A stretch of 12,476 nucleotides of DNA from Oscillospiraceae bacterium (GTDB lineage Bacteria; Bacillota; Clostridia; Oscillospirales; Oscillospiraceae): the NCBI GenBank assembly GCA_031260745.1, contig JAISKY010000198.1, forward strand, positions 1 to 12,476. The letters run 5' to 3'. Numbering within the stretch: the first letter of the stretch is position 1; each line of letters starts with the position of its first letter. Below the pieces are notes generated by a model. It was not told the origin of the DNA, ran no database searches, and worked only from the letters and a program-made list of their open reading frames with translations. The position numbers and the translations under genes were made by a program. Positions 1 through 7,241 of the stretch are shown piece by piece.

Positions 1-1562
1 ACATCAGGCGCCCATTTTGCGCGTTCCACGCCCGGAATATTCAGGATTAACGGTTTAGCGCCGATTGCGGCAATCAAAGCGTCGTAGTTCTCTATCGCGA
101 TTAGCTCCGGCGTAGCCTCAACTCCGGTAAGAATCTGCGCTTTGGAGTGCGCCGCGAATCCGCGTAAATAGGTCAGATACTCGCGAATGTCAATCTTGAA
201 GTCCGGCAGCGCCGCCTTGATTACCTGACCGCCAATCTCCGGTAATTTTTCGTACAGCGTTACATCGTGACCGCGCTCCAACAGCGTCTTTAACGCCTGT
301 ATTCCGCCGGGACCGCCGCCTATAACGGCGACTTTTTTCTTTACCGGAGCTTTTCCGACTTTTAACTCCGGATATTGGTCTATGAAGCTCGCCATCGGGT
401 TGACCGTACACGGACCGATGAAACGTCCGTGTTTGTCAATCTTCATACACTGACAACGCAGACACGGAGTATGCTCCCACTCGCGGCCTGTAGCGTATTT
501 GGTCGGCATATCCGGGTCGGCAATCAGAGCGCGCATAAAGCTGACGAAGTCCGCTTTGCCGCTCGCGATTATTTCCTCCGCCTGAGCCGGATTTTTAATA
601 CCGCCAACGACGTTTATTAGCAATTCCGGATATTTTTTCTTGATTATTCCGGCGCGTTCCACGTTCATCATTTGTGGATACGAGTACGGCGGAACCATCG
701 GACGCATACGCTCCGGCTTACCTTGAGTATCGTGCAGTCCGCCGCTGACGAACAAAATATCGACCTTGTCCTTAATTAAGCCTACGAATTCCAGTATCTC
801 CGGGAAATGCGCGAAGCCTTCCTCGTGTTCTTCCGACGACATACGATACTCGATTACTACGTCCTCGCCGATTGCGGCTCTGACCGCGTCTAGTACCTCG
901 CACGCGAAGCGGGAGCGGTTCTCAACGCTGCCGCCGTACTCGTCAGTACGCTTGTTGAAGTACGGACTTAGAAACTGCGCAAGCAGATTTCCGTGAGCGC
1001 CGTGGAATTGTACGGTTTTCATACCGGCTTTAGCGCAGCGACCCGCGGCGTCCGCGAACTTCTTAACGGTTTCCGCGATTTTCTCCTTGCTCATCTCGCG
1101 GGTAGGAATCGGCTCGCGATTCGCCATTTTAGCGCGTAGAATTTCCGCTTCGGTGATTATCGCGCTTGGCGCCCAACCGGTTTCACCGGCTTTAGTTCCC
1201 GCCACGTTACCCTGAGTCGCGCCGTTGTGGTTGATTTCCAACTGTCCTATTGTGCCGTACTTGTCGCACATATCCGCAAACATTGTAAGACTGCGGATAA
1301 TGCTGTCGTCGGCTAGGTCGATTTGGTTACCCTCGTCGTAACACTCGTTGGTGTCGATGGAGCAGTTGCCGACCGTGACTACCGCCGCGCCGCCCCTTGC
1401 GACCGGTCTGAAGTAGTCAAGCGTACGCTGGGTTATGTGACCGTTCTCGTCGCCTGTTCCGCCAGCTCCCGGCGTAGACTGACACAGACGGTTCTTGTAG
1501 TACGCTCCGCGAACCTGAATCGGAGTGTAAACGTGCGGGTACTTTCCTGATGTGTTGCTCAT
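1..1562 (-). CDS. OYE-family NADH:flavin oxidoreductase with Fe-S and FAD domains (3' end cut by window edge)
   Basis: Translating from the ATG at 1562 gives 520 residues running off the left edge; relatives such as 2,4-dienoyl-CoA reductase and 2-enoate reductase have about 640-670, so the C-terminal NAD-binding part is mostly missing. These cytoplasmic enzymes pass electrons from NAD(P)H through FAD and a [4Fe-4S] cluster to FMN, which reduces activated C=C bonds. Visible in order: an FMN TIM barrel (about 10-355) with HGAHG at 187-191 and LSPYFNKRTDEYGGSVENR at 198-216; a cysteine cluster at 367, 370, 372 and 385; and an FAD Rossmann motif GGGPGG at 415-420. Two oddities: Asn192 sits where the family has its proton-donating Tyr, and the cysteine spacing C-x2-C-x-C-x12-C is tighter than usual. 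Start: an AAAGGGAG Shine-Dalgarno lies upstream of the ATG. It has its own promoter and is separated from the MCP gene by a terminator. Family certain; substrate unknown. Confidence 0.9.
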   Translation of the reverse strand, partial: MSNTSGKYPHVYTPIQVRGAYYKNRLCQSTPGAGGTGDENGHITQRTLDYFRPVARGGAAVVTVGNCSIDTNECYDEGNQIDLADDSIIRSLTMFADMCDKYGTIGQLEINHNGATQGNVAGTKAGETGWAPSAIITEAEILRAKMANREPIPTREMSKEKIAETVKKFADAAGRCAKAGMKTVQFHGAHGNLLAQFLSPYFNKRTDEYGGSVENRSRFACEVLDAVRAAIGEDVVIEYRMSSEEHEEGFAHFPEILEFVGLIKDKVDILFVSGGLHDTQGKPERMRPMVPPYSYPQMMNVERAGIIKKKYPELLINVVGGIKNPAQAEEIIASGKADFVSFMRALIADPDMPTKYATGREWEHTPCLRCQCMKIDKHGRFIGPCTVNPMASFIDQYPELKVGKAPVKKKVAVIGGGPGGIQALKTLLERGHDVTLYEKLPEIGGQVIKAALPDFKIDIREYLTYLRGFAAHSKAQILTGVEATPELIAIENYDALIAAIGAKPLILNIPGVERAKWAPD

Positions 1563-1610
1563 ATATTGCTCTCCCTTTTTATAAATTACAAAAATAAAAA
1601 AGACTGCTAT

Positions 1611-1622
1611 TCGCGTACGCGA
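1611..1622. promoter_or_regulatory. 12-bp perfect palindrome just downstream of the promoter (possible operator)
   Basis: TCGCGTACGCGA is a perfect inverted repeat at about +6 to +17 relative to the inferred start of the reductase transcript. That position would suit a repressor-binding site. CGCG-containing words are common in this DNA, so chance cannot be excluded. No regulator gene lies in the window. Confidence 0.3.
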
Positions 1623-1634
1623 TACTTTTCTGTT

Positions 1635-1663
1635 AGTATAGCATAAACAAATTCAAAACGCAA
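1635..1663 (-). promoter_or_regulatory. Probable extended -10 sigma-70-type promoter of the oxidoreductase gene
   Basis: On the minus strand a -35-like TTGCGT (1663-1658) is followed by a 17-nt spacer and a -10 TATACT (1640-1635; 5 of 6 to consensus). A TGC extended -10 element directly precedes it (1643-1641). The predicted transcription start is near 1628, giving a leader of about 65 nt before the ATG at 1562. The -35 is weak (3 of 6), which is typical of extended -10 promoters. It lies downstream of the MCP terminator, so the reductase looks independently transcribed. Confidence 0.6.
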
Positions 1664-1708
1664 TAGCGTATTTAGCAAAATCGCCGAAAATCTCCGCGAT
1701 TGCACACC

Positions 1709-1739
1709 AAAAAAAGACGACGTATTATTACGCCGTCTT
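1709..1739 (-). terminator. Rho-independent terminator after the chemotaxis receptor gene
   Basis: On the minus strand AAGACGGCG (1739-1731), an 8-nt loop TAATAATA and CGTCGTCTT (1722-1714) form a 9-bp stem with one G-U pair, followed by a run of Ts (1715-1709). It starts about 20 nt after the receptor's TAG stop (1762-1760) and should end transcripts from the larE-MCP side, separating them from the reductase gene. Confidence 0.85.
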
Positions 1740-1759
1740 ACGCTGTTTTTCGGTGGTCG

Positions 1760-3421
1760 CTAAAGTATGAACAAATCCGTATGTTGCTTCAGAACGCTTG
1801 CCGTACCGGTCATTTCTTGGCTAAGCGCGGAGCTTTCCTGCGCTCCGCTGGAGTTAGAGCGCACAATGTCTAAGATTCTGTCTAAGCGGTCGTTAATCAG
1901 CTTTATCTCGGCGGAGAGTTCTTCGTTCTTAGCCGCGATGTCCCGAATTTCCGTTGACGCGGCGTTCGTCTTTTCCGAAATCTTGGCGAAAAATTCGCTG
2001 GTTTCAAGCGACGACGAAAGCCCAAGCTCGGATTTCGCGGACGCTTTAGCGATTAAGGTGTCAATTTGCTTGGCGGCGCCGCTGCTTTTAGTCGCTAGGC
2101 TTCGGACTTCCTCCGCGACTACGGCAAAACCTCGTCCGGCGGTTCCGACTCTCGCGGCTTCGACCGCCGCGTTAAGCGCGAGTATATTCGTCTGGTCAGC
2201 AATGTCGTCTATCAGTTTCGTGATTTTGGCGATTTCGCGGTTTACGTCAACGATTTCGCGTACCGACACGACGAGGTTGTCTATCCTTTGCGCGCCGTGA
2301 TTGGTAATATCAAGGCTTTCATTTTGCAGGTCAGCGGCAATATTGCTTTCAAGCGAGGTTTGACGCATACGCTCGGTAAGCTCGTTAATGTCGGACTTGA
2401 GGTTTTCTATTTCCTCGTTTTGGTGGAACGCTCCGCTTGCAAGCTCACCCGCGGAGTGCGCCATAAGCTCAGAATACTTCGCGACCGACGAACTTCCCTT
2501 ATTTATTTCGGCGATTAACGCGCGCTGCTGTTCAACAAGATGAATAATTGCGTTACCTAACGCGTCGCTCTCGCTTTTTACCGTGAAGTCAACGGATAAA
2601 TCTCCCGAAGCCACTTTCGCAAGATACTCGCCTTTTGCTATGGAATTCAACGCCATAGAGATAACGCTTCTGTTAAGAGCGGAAATCTCGTCTTTGCCTC
2701 TGGATTTTTCAAATTTGAAAGACGTATCTCCGGTAGCTAATCGGTCAGTTAACGTCACGATTCTTTTAATCGGCTTAACAAATATCTTCTTAGCGATTAT
2801 TGTCGAGATTACTCCGACAATTACCGCGAATCCGATTGAAAGCCCGATAATGATAAATCCGAAAATCCGTATTTCTTTCATAACGTCGTCGGCGGCAAAA
2901 TCCGCGCCGATGACCGCGACTACTTCACCCGCGGAGTTTTTCACCGGGGCAAATCCCGATACGCACATACCCCATTCGCCGGAATCGTAAATTCCGGTGG
3001 TCGAGGGTACTCCGGTTACTCCGGTTTCGTACATTTCGTCCGCGAAAATAGAAACGTCTTCGGGTTGCATAAACTCGTACGCTCCGGTTGAATCGTCGGC
3101 GGAGATATAATACGCAATCTGACCGTCGTTCTGATTAATGTCCATCACGTAAAAATACAGCAAACCGTTATCAACAAGTACCTTGTCGGAAGCGTCCTGC
3201 CAATACTGCCAGCTTTCGCCCGGAGTATCGGCGGCTATATCGCGTTGAACAGCGTCTCCGTCAAGCATAATCGAATATGTAATGCAAATATTCATAGTGC
3301 GTCCGGCGGACAACTCTAAAGATGATTTCAAATGCATCGAATACGAGAATATCCCGATAGCCGTGGCTATCAGGGCAAGCGGAATAAGCACCAGCAGAAT
3401 TATTTTCTTAGAAATTGTCAT
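1760..3421 (-). CDS. Methyl-accepting chemotaxis protein with Cache-like extracytoplasmic sensor
   Basis: A 553-residue transmembrane receptor that would modulate a CheA/CheW kinase complex in response to a ligand. TM1 is at about 7-28, an extracytoplasmic domain at about 30-184, TM2 at about 186-210, a HAMP domain at about 211-258, a second HAMP-like segment at about 260-303 (with ASGDLSVDF at 271-279), and a long coiled-coil signalling domain to the end. The CheA/CheW-contacting tip is clear: QTNILALNAAVEAAR at 410-424, then GRGFAVVAEEVRSLA at 429-443. The stretch SGEWGMCVSGFAPV (147-160), followed by GEVVAVIGADF (165-175), resembles the end of Cache domains, so a small-molecule ligand is likely but unknown. 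It ends in DLFIL with no NWETF-type CheR tether. An AGGTG site precedes the ATG. It lies 46 nt after larE and is followed by a terminator. No other chemotaxis genes are in the window. Confidence 0.95.
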   Translation of the reverse strand: MTISKKIILLVLIPLALIATAIGIFSYSMHLKSSLELSAGRTMNICITYSIMLDGDAVQRDIAADTPGESWQYWQDASDKVLVDNGLLYFYVMDINQNDGQIAYYISADDSTGAYEFMQPEDVSIFADEMYETGVTGVPSTTGIYDSGEWGMCVSGFAPVKNSAGEVVAVIGADFAADDVMKEIRIFGFIIIGLSIGFAVIVGVISTIIAKKIFVKPIKRIVTLTDRLATGDTSFKFEKSRGKDEISALNRSVISMALNSIAKGEYLAKVASGDLSVDFTVKSESDALGNAIIHLVEQQRALIAEINKGSSSVAKYSELMAHSAGELASGAFHQNEEIENLKSDINELTERMRQTSLESNIAADLQNESLDITNHGAQRIDNLVVSVREIVDVNREIAKITKLIDDIADQTNILALNAAVEAARVGTAGRGFAVVAEEVRSLATKSSGAAKQIDTLIAKASAKSELGLSSSLETSEFFAKISEKTNAASTEIRDIAAKNEELSAEIKLINDRLDRILDIVRSNSSGAQESSALSQEMTGTASVLKQHTDLFIL

Positions 3422-3467
3422 AATACACCTAAAATCAGACCTTATTATTAAAGTTTAGACGAGCCGG

Positions 3468-4280
3468 TCACAGAGTTTCGTTCATCGACCCGGTACGGTA
3501 ACCAAGTAAATCCAACGCTACATACTGGAATCCGTAGTCTTTGAACGCGGAGTAAATCCGCTCACGCGCGGAACGGTCGCGGAGCAAATCAAAGCCGGCT
3601 TCGTCGGTTTCTATTCTGGCAATCGGTTTGCCTTTAGGCGCGGCGTGGTAACGCACTCTAACCTGACGCAAACCCATATCAATCAGAAGTTGTTCCGCTT
3701 TGTCAATCTGACGCAGACGTTCGGAGGTAATGCTTTCGCCGTAGGGGAATCTTGAGCTTAAACACGCGAAACTCTGCTTGTCCCAGGTCGGAAGTCCAAG
3801 CTCCTTTGAGATTTCACGGATTTCAGCTTTGCTCAATTTAACCTCGCGCAAAGGCGATTTAGCGTTTTGTTCCGCTACCGCCTGTAAGCCGGGGCGGTAA
3901 TCGCCGTCGTCGTCGGTGTTAGAACCCTCCGCGACATTCTCGATTCCGTAAGCTCTTGCGGTATCCCAAATCTTGTTGAAAAGCTCACTTTTGCACAGAT
4001 AACAACGATTAGTAGGATTGTGCGAGAAGCCCTCAATGTCAAGTTCCTCGCTGTCAACGATAATGTGCCTGATTCCGTTGGCTTCGCAAAACGCGGTAGC
4101 TTCTTTAAGCTCGCGTTCCGGAAAGGATTCGCTTCGCGCGGTAACGGCGATAACCTTATCGCCCAACGCTTCTCTGGCAGAGTGAACCAAAAGCGTACTG
4201 TCAACTCCTCCGGAGAACGCTACCGCTACGCTCCCAAGTGAGCGCAGATATTCTTTCAACGATTCGTATTTTGGGTTCAT
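3468..4280 (-). CDS. larE: LarE-type ATP-dependent sulfur transferase (nickel-pincer nucleotide synthesis)
   Basis: A 270-residue cytoplasmic PP-loop protein of full family length. LarE adenylates the carboxylates of the pyridinium precursor and inserts sulfur to build the nickel-pincer nucleotide cofactor of lactate racemase and related LarA enzymes. The ATP-binding PP-loop SGGVDS is at 23-28. Other family features are NRCYLCK (91-97), DYRPGL (127-132), ACLSSRFPYG (172-181), RVRYH (208-212) and the C-terminal YRTGSMNETL. Cys173 matches the sacrificial Cys176 of Lactiplantibacillus plantarum LarE. The extra Cys93 and Cys96 point to the three-cysteine type that can hold a [4Fe-4S] cluster and recycle sulfur instead of sacrificing its own cysteine. 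The ATG follows AAGGGAG at 7 nt. It lies 107 nt after the ATPase D gene. No larA, larB or larC is visible, so its client enzyme must be elsewhere. Confidence 0.88.
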   Translation of the reverse strand: MNPKYESLKEYLRSLGSVAVAFSGGVDSTLLVHSAREALGDKVIAVTARSESFPERELKEATAFCEANGIRHIIVDSEELDIEGFSHNPTNRCYLCKSELFNKIWDTARAYGIENVAEGSNTDDDGDYRPGLQAVAEQNAKSPLREVKLSKAEIREISKELGLPTWDKQSFACLSSRFPYGESITSERLRQIDKAEQLLIDMGLRQVRVRYHAAPKGKPIARIETDEAGFDLLRDRSARERIYSAFKDYGFQYVALDLLGYRTGSMNETL

Positions 4281-4387
4281 AGTGATACTCCCTTACTGAT
4301 AATATAGATATTTATTGACAGAGCGGGGAAGTAAACCGCCCTGCGATTACTACGCGTAGGCTTTGCCGCACCGCTGAGTTTATTGTT
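4281..4387 (-). promoter_or_regulatory. Intergenic region between ATPase D gene and larE; possible weak promoter
   Basis: These 107 nt separate the last ATPase gene from larE. Near larE the minus strand is AT-rich, with a -10-like TATATT about 20 nt before the larE Shine-Dalgarno; a poor -35-like TTCCCC lies 18 nt further up. A 10-bp palindrome, CTACGCGTAG, occurs at 4350-4359. I see no hairpin with a T-run, so larE may be read partly from the ATPase operon and partly from here. Confidence 0.3.
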
Positions 4388-5008
4388 CTACAGGAAACCG
4401 CGAGTTTCCTTAGCTTTCATAAGGCGAGTGATGTCGCTACGCTCGTTCTCGTCGATTTTCATTCGGATATGGTTTATGTTCGATTTAAGTTCCGGAATCG
4501 TAACATATTCCAACGCGTTAACGCGGCGGTTGATTTTCTTAATTTCAACCGACAGCAATTGTACAGTTTTTTCAACACGGGCAAGTTCCAACATATCCGT
4601 AACCGCCGCGTCGAGCGTCAAAATCGCGTCGTCAAGTTCGCCGGCGGTCATCGCGTAACCGTAAGGTAAACTGCCGCCGCCCTCAATACGTCGGAAATCA
4701 TACTCCGGAGCCGTAACGCCCGCTATGTCCTTGTAACTTACTACGACCGCGACGCGGCGTTTCGGGTAAAGTAGCGCCTGTTCCAGCATCTCCGACGGCA
4801 TAAGCGCGGACGCCGCCGACATCGCGCTTCGCGCCGCTGCAATCTGATTCTCCACTCTTTCGCGAAGAATCTTATTCTCTTTTGAGATTGGCAAATACTG
4901 ACGAATTAGCTCGTCAAGTTTGTCTTTAAGCTGTTTATGAACGCCTAACGCCGCATTCAGCTTAGAGTTAAGACGGTTCAGTTCCGCTCCGGTAGCTTTT
5001 ATCGCCAT
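4388..5008 (-). CDS. ntpD: V/A-type ATPase subunit D (central rotor shaft)
   Basis: A 206-residue subunit of normal family length. D forms the long antiparallel coiled coil in the A3B3 barrel, playing the part of F-ATPase gamma, and carries torque to F, C and the K ring. N-terminal helix: MAIKATGAELNRL onward to about residue 65. The diagnostic C-terminal helix is at about 142-192, with VEKTVQLLSVEIKKINRRVN (145-164), ALEYVTIPEL (165-174) and IDENERSDITRL (185-196). The middle domain contains YDFRRIEGGGSLPYGYA (103-119). The start is set by a strong GGAGG 7 nt before the ATG. It is the last ATPase gene, 19 nt after nadC, which separates it from subunit B. No anomalies in the protein itself. 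Confidence 0.96.
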   Translation of the reverse strand: MAIKATGAELNRLNSKLNAALGVHKQLKDKLDELIRQYLPISKENKILRERVENQIAAARSAMSAASALMPSEMLEQALLYPKRRVAVVVSYKDIAGVTAPEYDFRRIEGGGSLPYGYAMTAGELDDAILTLDAAVTDMLELARVEKTVQLLSVEIKKINRRVNALEYVTIPELKSNINHIRMKIDENERSDITRLMKAKETRGFL

Positions 5009-5022
5009 AAAAATTCCTCCGT

Positions 5023-5036
5023 AACGGTTAACCGTT
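5023..5036. repeat. 14-bp perfect palindrome across the nadC stop codon
   Basis: AACGGTTAACCGTT is a perfect inverted repeat covering the last codon and TAA stop of nadC and ending just before the Shine-Dalgarno of the D gene. There is no following T-run, so it is not a typical terminator. It could be a protein-binding site, a small RNA hairpin affecting coupling into D, or chance. Confidence 0.5.
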
Positions 5037-5864
5037 GAATTTGAGCGAGATGTCCAACGCTCTGACGCTGTGAGTTAACGCTCCGATTGAGATAACGTCA
5101 ACTCCGGTTGCGGCGACCTCCGCGACATTTTTATCGCCCATATTGCCGGAAGCCTCCGTAATCGCCTTGCCGCCGATTATCGCTACGGCTTCACGCATTT
5201 GCGCTGTAGTCATATTGTCCAGCATTATTATGTCCGCGCCGCAGTCAAGAGCTTCGCGAACTTGCTCAAAGGTTTCGCACTCGACCTCGATTTTCAGCGT
5301 AAACGGAGCGGCGCTTCGCGCCGCGTTAACAGCTAACGTAATACTTCCGGCGGCTTTTATGTGGTTATCCTTTATCAGAACGCCGTCCTGTAAACTGAAA
5401 CGATGGTTAGCGCCGCCGCCGACTCTGACCGCGTATTTTTCCAATACGCGAAGTCCCGGAGTTGTTTTTCGGGTATCTACGATTTTAGTTTTGTATCCGC
5501 TGACCGCGTCAGCGAATTTTCCGGTTTGCGTAGCGACTCCGGACAAATGCTGAAGCAAGTTAAGCGCGACGCGCTCACCCGTCAGTACGCTCCGCGCGGG
5601 TCCCGTAACCGTTGCGATAAGGTCGCGCTCAACGAGCAAATCTCCGTCGAGTTTACGCGTTTCAACTTTCACGGCGGAGTCGTAAATCGCGTATACCCGT
5701 TTGAAAATGTCAATTCCGCAAAGGATTCCCGGCTCTTTAGCGATTAGCTTCGCGTCCGCGGTCGCTGATTCCGGAACACAGGCGAGCGTCGTTATATCGC
5801 CCGTGCCGATGTCCTCCGCAAGCGAGCGTTTAATCAGTTCCTCAAGCCCAAGTAATGTTCCCAT
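5028..5864 (-). CDS. nadC: Nicotinate-nucleotide pyrophosphorylase (quinolinate phosphoribosyltransferase)
   Basis: A 278-residue cytoplasmic enzyme that converts quinolinate and phosphoribosyl pyrophosphate to nicotinate mononucleotide with release of CO2, in de novo NAD synthesis. All family motifs are present: ERVALNLLQHLSGVAT (97-112), DTRKTTPGLRVLEKYAV (130-146), GGGANHRFSLQDGVLIKDNH (149-168) with the substrate-binding Arg and Lys residues, KIEVEC (191-196), IMLDN (213-217), EASG (237-240) and VDVISIGALTHS (255-266). Length is normal and no key residue is missing. The gene lies between ATPase B and D: its ATG is 3 nt after the B stop, and its Shine-Dalgarno GGGGGTG lies within the end of B, implying translational coupling. 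nadA and nadB are not in the window, so it is separated from its usual partners. Confidence 0.96.
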   Translation of the reverse strand: MGTLLGLEELIKRSLAEDIGTGDITTLACVPESATADAKLIAKEPGILCGIDIFKRVYAIYDSAVKVETRKLDGDLLVERDLIATVTGPARSVLTGERVALNLLQHLSGVATQTGKFADAVSGYKTKIVDTRKTTPGLRVLEKYAVRVGGGANHRFSLQDGVLIKDNHIKAAGSITLAVNAARSAAPFTLKIEVECETFEQVREALDCGADIIMLDNMTTAQMREAVAIIGGKAITEASGNMGDKNVAEVAATGVDVISIGALTHSVRALDISLKFNG

Positions 5865-5867
5865 ATT

Positions 5868-7241
5868 CTACACCCCCGGTAGATATTTGTCAATATATTC
5901 GGTTTTAATACGTTTAAGCTCCGTCACCGGGAGTATCGACAGCAACTCCCACCCGATTGAGAGCGTTCTCTCTATGTCACGCTCTAAATTGAAGCCCTGC
6001 CCTATGTATTCCGTCTCAAATCGTTCCGCGAACTTCAGATAGAGTTTATCGGTATCGGATAACGCGCTTTCACCAATAATTGCCGAAAGCGCTCTAGCGT
6101 CCTTACCCGCCGAATAAGCCGCGAATAACTGATTCGCTGTTCCGGAGTGGTCTTCGCGGGTTTTACCCGCGCCGATACCCTTGTCTTTAAGCCTCGACAT
6201 ACTGTTAGGAACGTCAATCGGAGGGATAACGCCTTTGCCGTAAAGCTCACGCGAGAGAACAATCTGCCCTTCGGCGATATATCCCGTAGTGTCGGGAATC
6301 GGGTGAGTAATATCGTCCTCCGGCATCGTAAGAATCGGAATCAGCGTAATTGAGCCTTCGCTTCCGCGTCTTAATCCGACGCGTTCGTACATAGCCGCAA
6401 GGTCGCTATGCAGGTTTACGGGGTAGCCGCGCCGTCCGGAAATCTCCTTACGAGCGGCTGAAATCTCTCGCAAAGTTTCGGCGTAGTTAGTCATATCGGT
6501 GATGATAACCAGAACGCGCATATTTTTCTCGAACGCGAGATACTCCGCCGCCGTAAGGCAAATTCGCGGCGTCGCGATACGTTCCGCAACCGGGTCGTTC
6601 GCGAGATTCGTAAACATTACGGTACGTTCAAACGCTCCGGAACGCTTGAATTCTTGCGTGAAGTATTCTGATTCCTCGAACGTAATACCGACCGCCGCGA
6701 AGCAAATCGCGAAATTCGATTCCGTTCCGGGGACTTTAGCCTGACGCGCGATTTGAGCCGCAAGCTGATTGTGCGGAAGTCCGTTCCCGCTGAATATCGC
6801 TATCTTCTGACCGAGCGTAAGCGTATTCAATCCGTCAATCGCGGAGATTCCGGTTTGAACGAACTTCGACGGATAGTTACGCGCGGCGGGATTCGTCGGC
6901 AGACCGTTTACGTCGAGCCACTTCTCCGCAAGAACTTCCGGACCGCCGTCAATCGGGCGTCCCGTTCCGTTAAACACGCGTCCGAGCATATCCTCCGATA
7001 CGCCCAACCGCATACCGTGACCGAGAAATCTTACCTTGCTTTCGGCGGGGTTTATTCCCTCTGACGACTCAAGCAACTGAACCACCGCTTCGCTCTCGCT
7101 GATTTCCAACACCTTACAGCGGCGAATTTCACCGTTTGGAAGTTCAATTTCAGCAAGCTCGTCATAGGTTACGTTTTCCACGTCGCCGACAATCATCAGC
7201 GGACCGGATACTTCACGTATAGTCTTATATTCCCGTATCAC
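5868..7241 (-). CDS. ntpB: V/A-type ATPase subunit B (non-catalytic nucleotide-binding subunit)
   Basis: A 457-residue subunit that alternates with A in the A3B3 head and supplies the arginine finger to the catalytic site. The start is a GTG overlapping the TGA of A by 4 nt (GTGA), with GGGAGGTGA upstream inside A. The N-terminal barrel begins YKTIREVSGPLMIV. The degenerate P-loop SGNGLPHNQLAAQIARQA (151-168) is typical of non-catalytic B. Further signatures are TNLANDP (211-217), ITDMTNYAETLREI (247-260) and SMSRLKDKGIGAGKTREDH (347-365), where Arg350 fits the arginine finger. The segment after GRRGYP is unusual: VNLHSDLAAMYERVG (275-289) where relatives usually have GYMYTDLATIYERAG. Identity is certain; the local divergence may be lineage-specific. 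Confidence 0.97.
   Translation of the reverse strand: MIREYKTIREVSGPLMIVGDVENVTYDELAEIELPNGEIRRCKVLEISESEAVVQLLESSEGINPAESKVRFLGHGMRLGVSEDMLGRVFNGTGRPIDGGPEVLAEKWLDVNGLPTNPAARNYPSKFVQTGISAIDGLNTLTLGQKIAIFSGNGLPHNQLAAQIARQAKVPGTESNFAICFAAVGITFEESEYFTQEFKRSGAFERTVMFTNLANDPVAERIATPRICLTAAEYLAFEKNMRVLVIITDMTNYAETLREISAARKEISGRRGYPVNLHSDLAAMYERVGLRRGSEGSITLIPILTMPEDDITHPIPDTTGYIAEGQIVLSRELYGKGVIPPIDVPNSMSRLKDKGIGAGKTREDHSGTANQLFAAYSAGKDARALSAIIGESALSDTDKLYLKFAERFETEYIGQGFNLERDIERTLSIGWELLSILPVTELKRIKTEYIDKYLPGV

Noticed and set aside
1767..2300. 177-codon plus-strand reading frame, and many shorter plus-strand frames across the window
   Set aside because: They lie antisense to well-identified genes (here the chemoreceptor), have low-complexity translations and no recognisable family; GC-rich codon bias of the true genes keeps opposite frames open.
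3432..3453. Possible sigma-28-like flagellar promoter before the chemoreceptor (TAAA, 14 nt, then TCTGATTT)
   Set aside because: Only about half of the -10 consensus matches, and it is so close to the ATG that the transcript would start at the ribosome-binding site itself.
3875..4204. 109-codon minus-strand frame inside larE in another frame
   Set aside because: It lies wholly within the conserved LarE coding sequence, with no domain of its own, and is explained by codon bias.
4281..4387. Intrinsic terminator at the end of the ATPase operon
   Set aside because: GC-rich words are present but I could not build a stable stem followed by a T-run on the minus strand.
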